Source: Solirubrobacterales bacterium (GTDB lineage: Bacteria; Actinomycetota; Thermoleophilia; Solirubrobacterales; Solirubrobacteraceae). Taken from it: a stretch of DNA of 6,147 nt. Positions 4,016 through 6,147 of this stretch are shown here, in pieces. Made by a program: the position numbers and the translations under genes. Position 1 is the stretch's first letter. Each line of letters starts with the position of its first letter. The DNA is taken from NCBI GenBank assembly GCA_027314825.1, contig DAHVAB010000162.1:1-6147 (forward strand), in the 5' to 3' direction. Below the pieces are notes generated by a model. The model was not told the origin of the DNA and made no database searches. It was given only the letters and a program-made list of their open reading frames with translations.

Positions 4016-6013
4016 ATGAGCGCAGCAGGCCAGCAGGAGGTGAGCGGCGAAGCGACGCTCGGCGAGATCGCCCTGGCCATCGCGGAGCGCGGCGGGCGCA
4101 CCGCGCTGCGCCAGATGCGGGCCACGCTGGCCGCGCCCGGCGCGCAGCCGGAGGCGAGCACGCTCTCCTATGAGGCGCTCGGCGAGGCCGCCATCCAGGT
4201 CGCCCAGGGCCTGATCTCGCTGGGGATCGAGCGCGGCCAGGCGGTCTGCATCCTCTCGGATACGCGCGCCGAGTGGACGCTCTTCGAGCTGGCGACGATG
4301 CTCGCCGGCGCGGTGCTCACCCCGATCTACCACACCGACTCGGCCGAGGAGTGCGCGTATGTCATCGAGCACTCCCAGGCGCGGCTGGTGCTCTGCGAGG
4401 ACGCCGCCCAGATGGCGAAGATCGCTGCGATCAGGGAGCGCTGCCCGCTGCTTGCGCACGTGCTGGCGATCGAGGCGGACGATGCGGAGGGAGTGCTCAC
4501 CCTGCAGGCGCTGGCCCGCCTGGGCGCCGAGACGGTGCCGGCCGCCGCGGTGCGCGAGCGGGTGCAGCAGGTCCGCCCGGACGAGGTGGCGAGCATCGTC
4601 TACACCTCCGGCACGACCGGCCCGCCGAAGGGGTGCCTGATCACCCACCGCAGCCTGGTGGCGACGATCGGCGCCTACCGCGAGAGCCTGCAGCTGCGCG
4701 AGGAGGAGGTGGTGCTCTACATGTTCCTGCCGCTCTCGCACGTGCTGGCGCGGATCGCCGAGCTGGTCGTGCTGCAGACCGGCGGAGAGCTCGTCTACTG
4801 GTCGGGGGACCCCCACCGGATCGTGGAGGAGCTGGCGGAGGCGAAGCCCACCCACTTCGTGGCGGTGCCCCGCATCTACGAGAAGATCCACGCCGCCGTC
4901 ATCGGCCGCGTCCAGGAGCGAGGAAGGATCGCCGAGCTCGCGTTCCGATGGGCGGTGGAGGTGGGAAGGAGGGCGCGCCCGCGGGGGCGCGCCGCGCGGG
5001 CCGGTGGTCTCGCGCACAGGGCGAGGCTGGGATTGGCTGAGCGGATCGCGCTTGCCGAGGTGCGGGCCGTGTTCGGTCCCAGGCTGGAGCTGGCGGCCGT
5101 GGGCGCGGCGCCGGTCGAGGGGAGGCTGCTCGAATTCTTCGATGCGTGCGGGGTGCTCGTGATCGAGGGCTACGGCCTCACCGAGAGCTGCGCCGCCGCG
5201 ACGCTCAATCCGCTGCGCCGCCCCCGCTTCGGCACGGTCGGCGTCGCGCTGCCCGGCACGGAGGTGGCCATCGCCCCCGACGGGGAGATCCTCATCGCCG
5301 GCCCGCACGTCTTCGCCGGCTACCACCGCGACCCGGAGGCGAGCGCGGCGGTCATCCGTGACGGGTGGCTTGCGACCGGCGATCTGGGTGCGATCTCTCC
5401 GGATGGGTACCTGTCGGTGATGGGTCGCAAGAAGGATCTGATCATCACCTCCTCGGGCAAGAACATCGGCCCGGCGGAGATCGAGAGCGCGCTGCGCGAC
5501 ACGCGCTTCATCTCAGAGGCGGTCATCTACGGTGACCGCAGGCCCTACCTGGTCGCGATGTTGACGATCGACGCCGATGAGGCGGGCGCGCTGGCGCGGC
5601 AGGCCGGGATGGGCGAGCGGGCGCTGCAGGAGATGCAGGAGGGCGATCTGAGCGCGATCGCCGCCGATGAGCGGGTGCGCGAGCTGCTGTGGCGGGAGGT
5701 GCAGGGTGTCAACGAGCGCTTCGCGCGGATCGAGCAGGTCAAGCGCTTCGGCGTGCTGCCCCGCCAGCTGACCCAGGCCGAGGGCGAGCTGACGCCGACG
5801 TTGAAGGTGAAGCGGAGCATCGTCTATGAGAAGTACGCCTCCTTCTTCGCCGGGCTCTATGAGGATGGCGGACCGGCGGACGGCTCGACCACGGGCCCGG
5901 GCCGGGATGGCGAACGGGAGGACGGCTCGACCACGGGCCCGGGCCGGGACGGCGAGGGACGGCGGGGGATCGGCCGCAGGCAGACCGACGGCGCGCCGGG
6001 GGCGCAGGGATGA
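4016..6013 (+). CDS. Long-chain fatty acid--CoA ligase (AMP-forming, FadD15-like)
   Basis: This 665-residue ANL-superfamily enzyme activates a fatty acid with ATP to an acyl-adenylate and then to acyl-CoA. Seen: phosphate-binding motif YTSGTTGPPKG (196-206), the long-chain ligase signature FLPLSHVLARIAE (237-249), YGLTES (386-391), TGD (454-456), GRKKDLIITSSGKNIGP (470-486), and the C-terminal catalytic lysine in LTPTLKVKR (592-600, probably Lys597). All motifs expected of a functional enzyme are present. Substrate chain length cannot be read directly; 'long-chain' rests on the FadD15-type signatures. Two oddities: an Arg/Ala-rich linker (about 318-337), and, after the domain ends near residue 615, a hydrophilic roughly 50-residue tail containing a repeated 14-residue unit. 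The stop overlaps the ATG of the acyltransferase gene (ATGA), so the pair is probably co-translated and supplies acyl-CoA for storage-lipid synthesis. No signal peptide or membrane segment is evident; membrane association would be peripheral. Confidence 0.93.
   Translation: MSAAGQQEVSGEATLGEIALAIAERGGRTALRQMRATLAAPGAQPEASTLSYEALGEAAIQVAQGLISLGIERGQAVCILSDTRAEWTLFELATMLAGAVLTPIYHTDSAEECAYVIEHSQARLVLCEDAAQMAKIAAIRERCPLLAHVLAIEADDAEGVLTLQALARLGAETVPAAAVRERVQQVRPDEVASIVYTSGTTGPPKGCLITHRSLVATIGAYRESLQLREEEVVLYMFLPLSHVLARIAELVVLQTGGELVYWSGDPHRIVEELAEAKPTHFVAVPRIYEKIHAAVIGRVQERGRIAELAFRWAVEVGRRARPRGRAARAGGLAHRARLGLAERIALAEVRAVFGPRLELAAVGAAPVEGRLLEFFDACGVLVIEGYGLTESCAAATLNPLRRPRFGTVGVALPGTEVAIAPDGEILIAGPHVFAGYHRDPEASAAVIRDGWLATGDLGAISPDGYLSVMGRKKDLIITSSGKNIGPAEIESALRDTRFISEAVIYGDRRPYLVAMLTIDADEAGALARQAGMGERALQEMQEGDLSAIAADERVRELLWREVQGVNERFARIEQVKRFGVLPRQLTQAEGELTPTLKVKRSIVYEKYASFFAGLYEDGGPADGSTTGPGRDGEREDGSTTGPGRDGEGRRGIGRRQTDGAPGAQG
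5863..5955 (+). repeat. 42-bp tandem repeat in the 3' end of the ligase gene (about 2.2 copies)
   Basis: Units begin at 5879 and 5921. Their first 35 bases differ at one position (T/C at 5908/5950, silent in an Asp codon), and the last seven have diverged. A degenerate partial unit at 5863-5878 is in the same 42-base phase (13 of 16 bases match). Because 42 is a multiple of three, the frame is kept and the unit encodes DGSTTGPGRDGE plus two variable residues. This is probably slippage or unequal crossing-over in a tolerant tail. Confidence 0.88.
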
Positions 6014-6147
6014 GCGCGCGGCGGATGGCGATGTCCGGCGCCGACGCGGCCTGGCTGCACATGGGCCGGCGCGAGAACCCGATGGTTATAAACGCGCTCG
6101 TGCAGCTGGCCGACCCGCTGGCGATCGAGGATCTGCGCGAGCTGCTG
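6010..6147 (+). CDS. WS/DGAT-family O-acyltransferase (wax ester synthase/diacylglycerol acyltransferase), N-terminal part
   Basis: Only the first 46 codons are in the window; the gene continues past the end. The visible start, SGADAAWLHMGRRENPM (residues 9-25), matches the conserved N terminus of bacterial WS/DGAT proteins, which typically begin with D-A-x-(F/W)-L-H-M and N-P-M, followed by a hydrophobic strand and a D-P-L-turn-helix pattern as seen here. Family members transfer acyl groups from acyl-CoA to diacylglycerol or fatty alcohols. The catalytic HHxxxDG motif lies beyond the window, so activity cannot be judged. The ATG at 6010 overlaps the ligase stop (ATGA) and suggests translational coupling. 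ATGs at 6025 and 6031 are alternatives, and MSG at 6031 would also give a family-like start. Directly following an acyl-CoA ligase fits a role in making storage neutral lipid. Confidence 0.85.
   Translation, partial: MSARRMAMSGADAAWLHMGRRENPMVINALVQLADPLAIEDLRELL

Noticed and set aside
3980..5326. Long open frame of 448 codons on the minus strand opposite the ligase gene
   Set aside because: It is antisense to a gene with all its catalytic motifs. Its translation is low-complexity Arg/Ala/Gly/His without a domain, which is a typical effect of high GC content.
6087..6092. TATAAA inside the acyltransferase start, a possible internal promoter
   Set aside because: There is no -35-like sequence at the right distance. 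It arises from unusually AT-rich codons (GTT ATA AAC) in a conserved coding segment.

Overview
The window reads as chromosomal DNA from a high-GC Gram-positive bacterium. Codons are strongly G/C-ending, all eight genes lie on the + strand, and several genes look leaderless, with a -10 hexamer only 6-8 bases before the start codon. The DnaC-like ATPase next to purA, the FadD15-like acyl-CoA ligase and the WS/DGAT start suggest an actinobacterium, perhaps Thermoleophilia/Solirubrobacterales. That placement is an inference from remembered protein flavour, not a database result.

Layout. Positions 2-463 hold the 3' part of a DnaC/DnaI-like AAA+ ATPase (putative helicase loader). Positions 566-1897 hold purA (adenylosuccinate synthetase), complete, with a possible leaderless start. 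Positions 1997-2842 hold three consecutive stand-alone Cro/C1-type HTH genes, each exactly 70 codons and separated by about 100 bp. The first two have matching leaderless promoters that contain a repeated CTGnnAT element. The third has a Shine-Dalgarno sequence, and its stop overlaps the start of a dihydropteroate-synthase-like gene (2839-3858). That protein keeps the pterin-site core but has altered substrate loops. After a 157-bp gap with a good RBS comes a long-chain fatty acyl-CoA ligase (4016-6013) with a repetitive hydrophilic tail. Its stop overlaps the start of a WS/DGAT-type acyltransferase (6010 to the window end).

How the genes may work together. The ligase and acyltransferase make a coherent acyl-CoA to wax ester/triacylglycerol module. 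PurA and the ATPase are housekeeping genes. The HTH triplet is the most unusual part. The first two paralogues have identical recognition-helix sequence and share the same repeat over their promoters, which suggests auto- or cross-regulation. The third is coupled to the FolP-like gene and may control it. No mobile element, CRISPR array, tRNA or rRNA was recognised, and no stretch above 300 bases lacks a gene.
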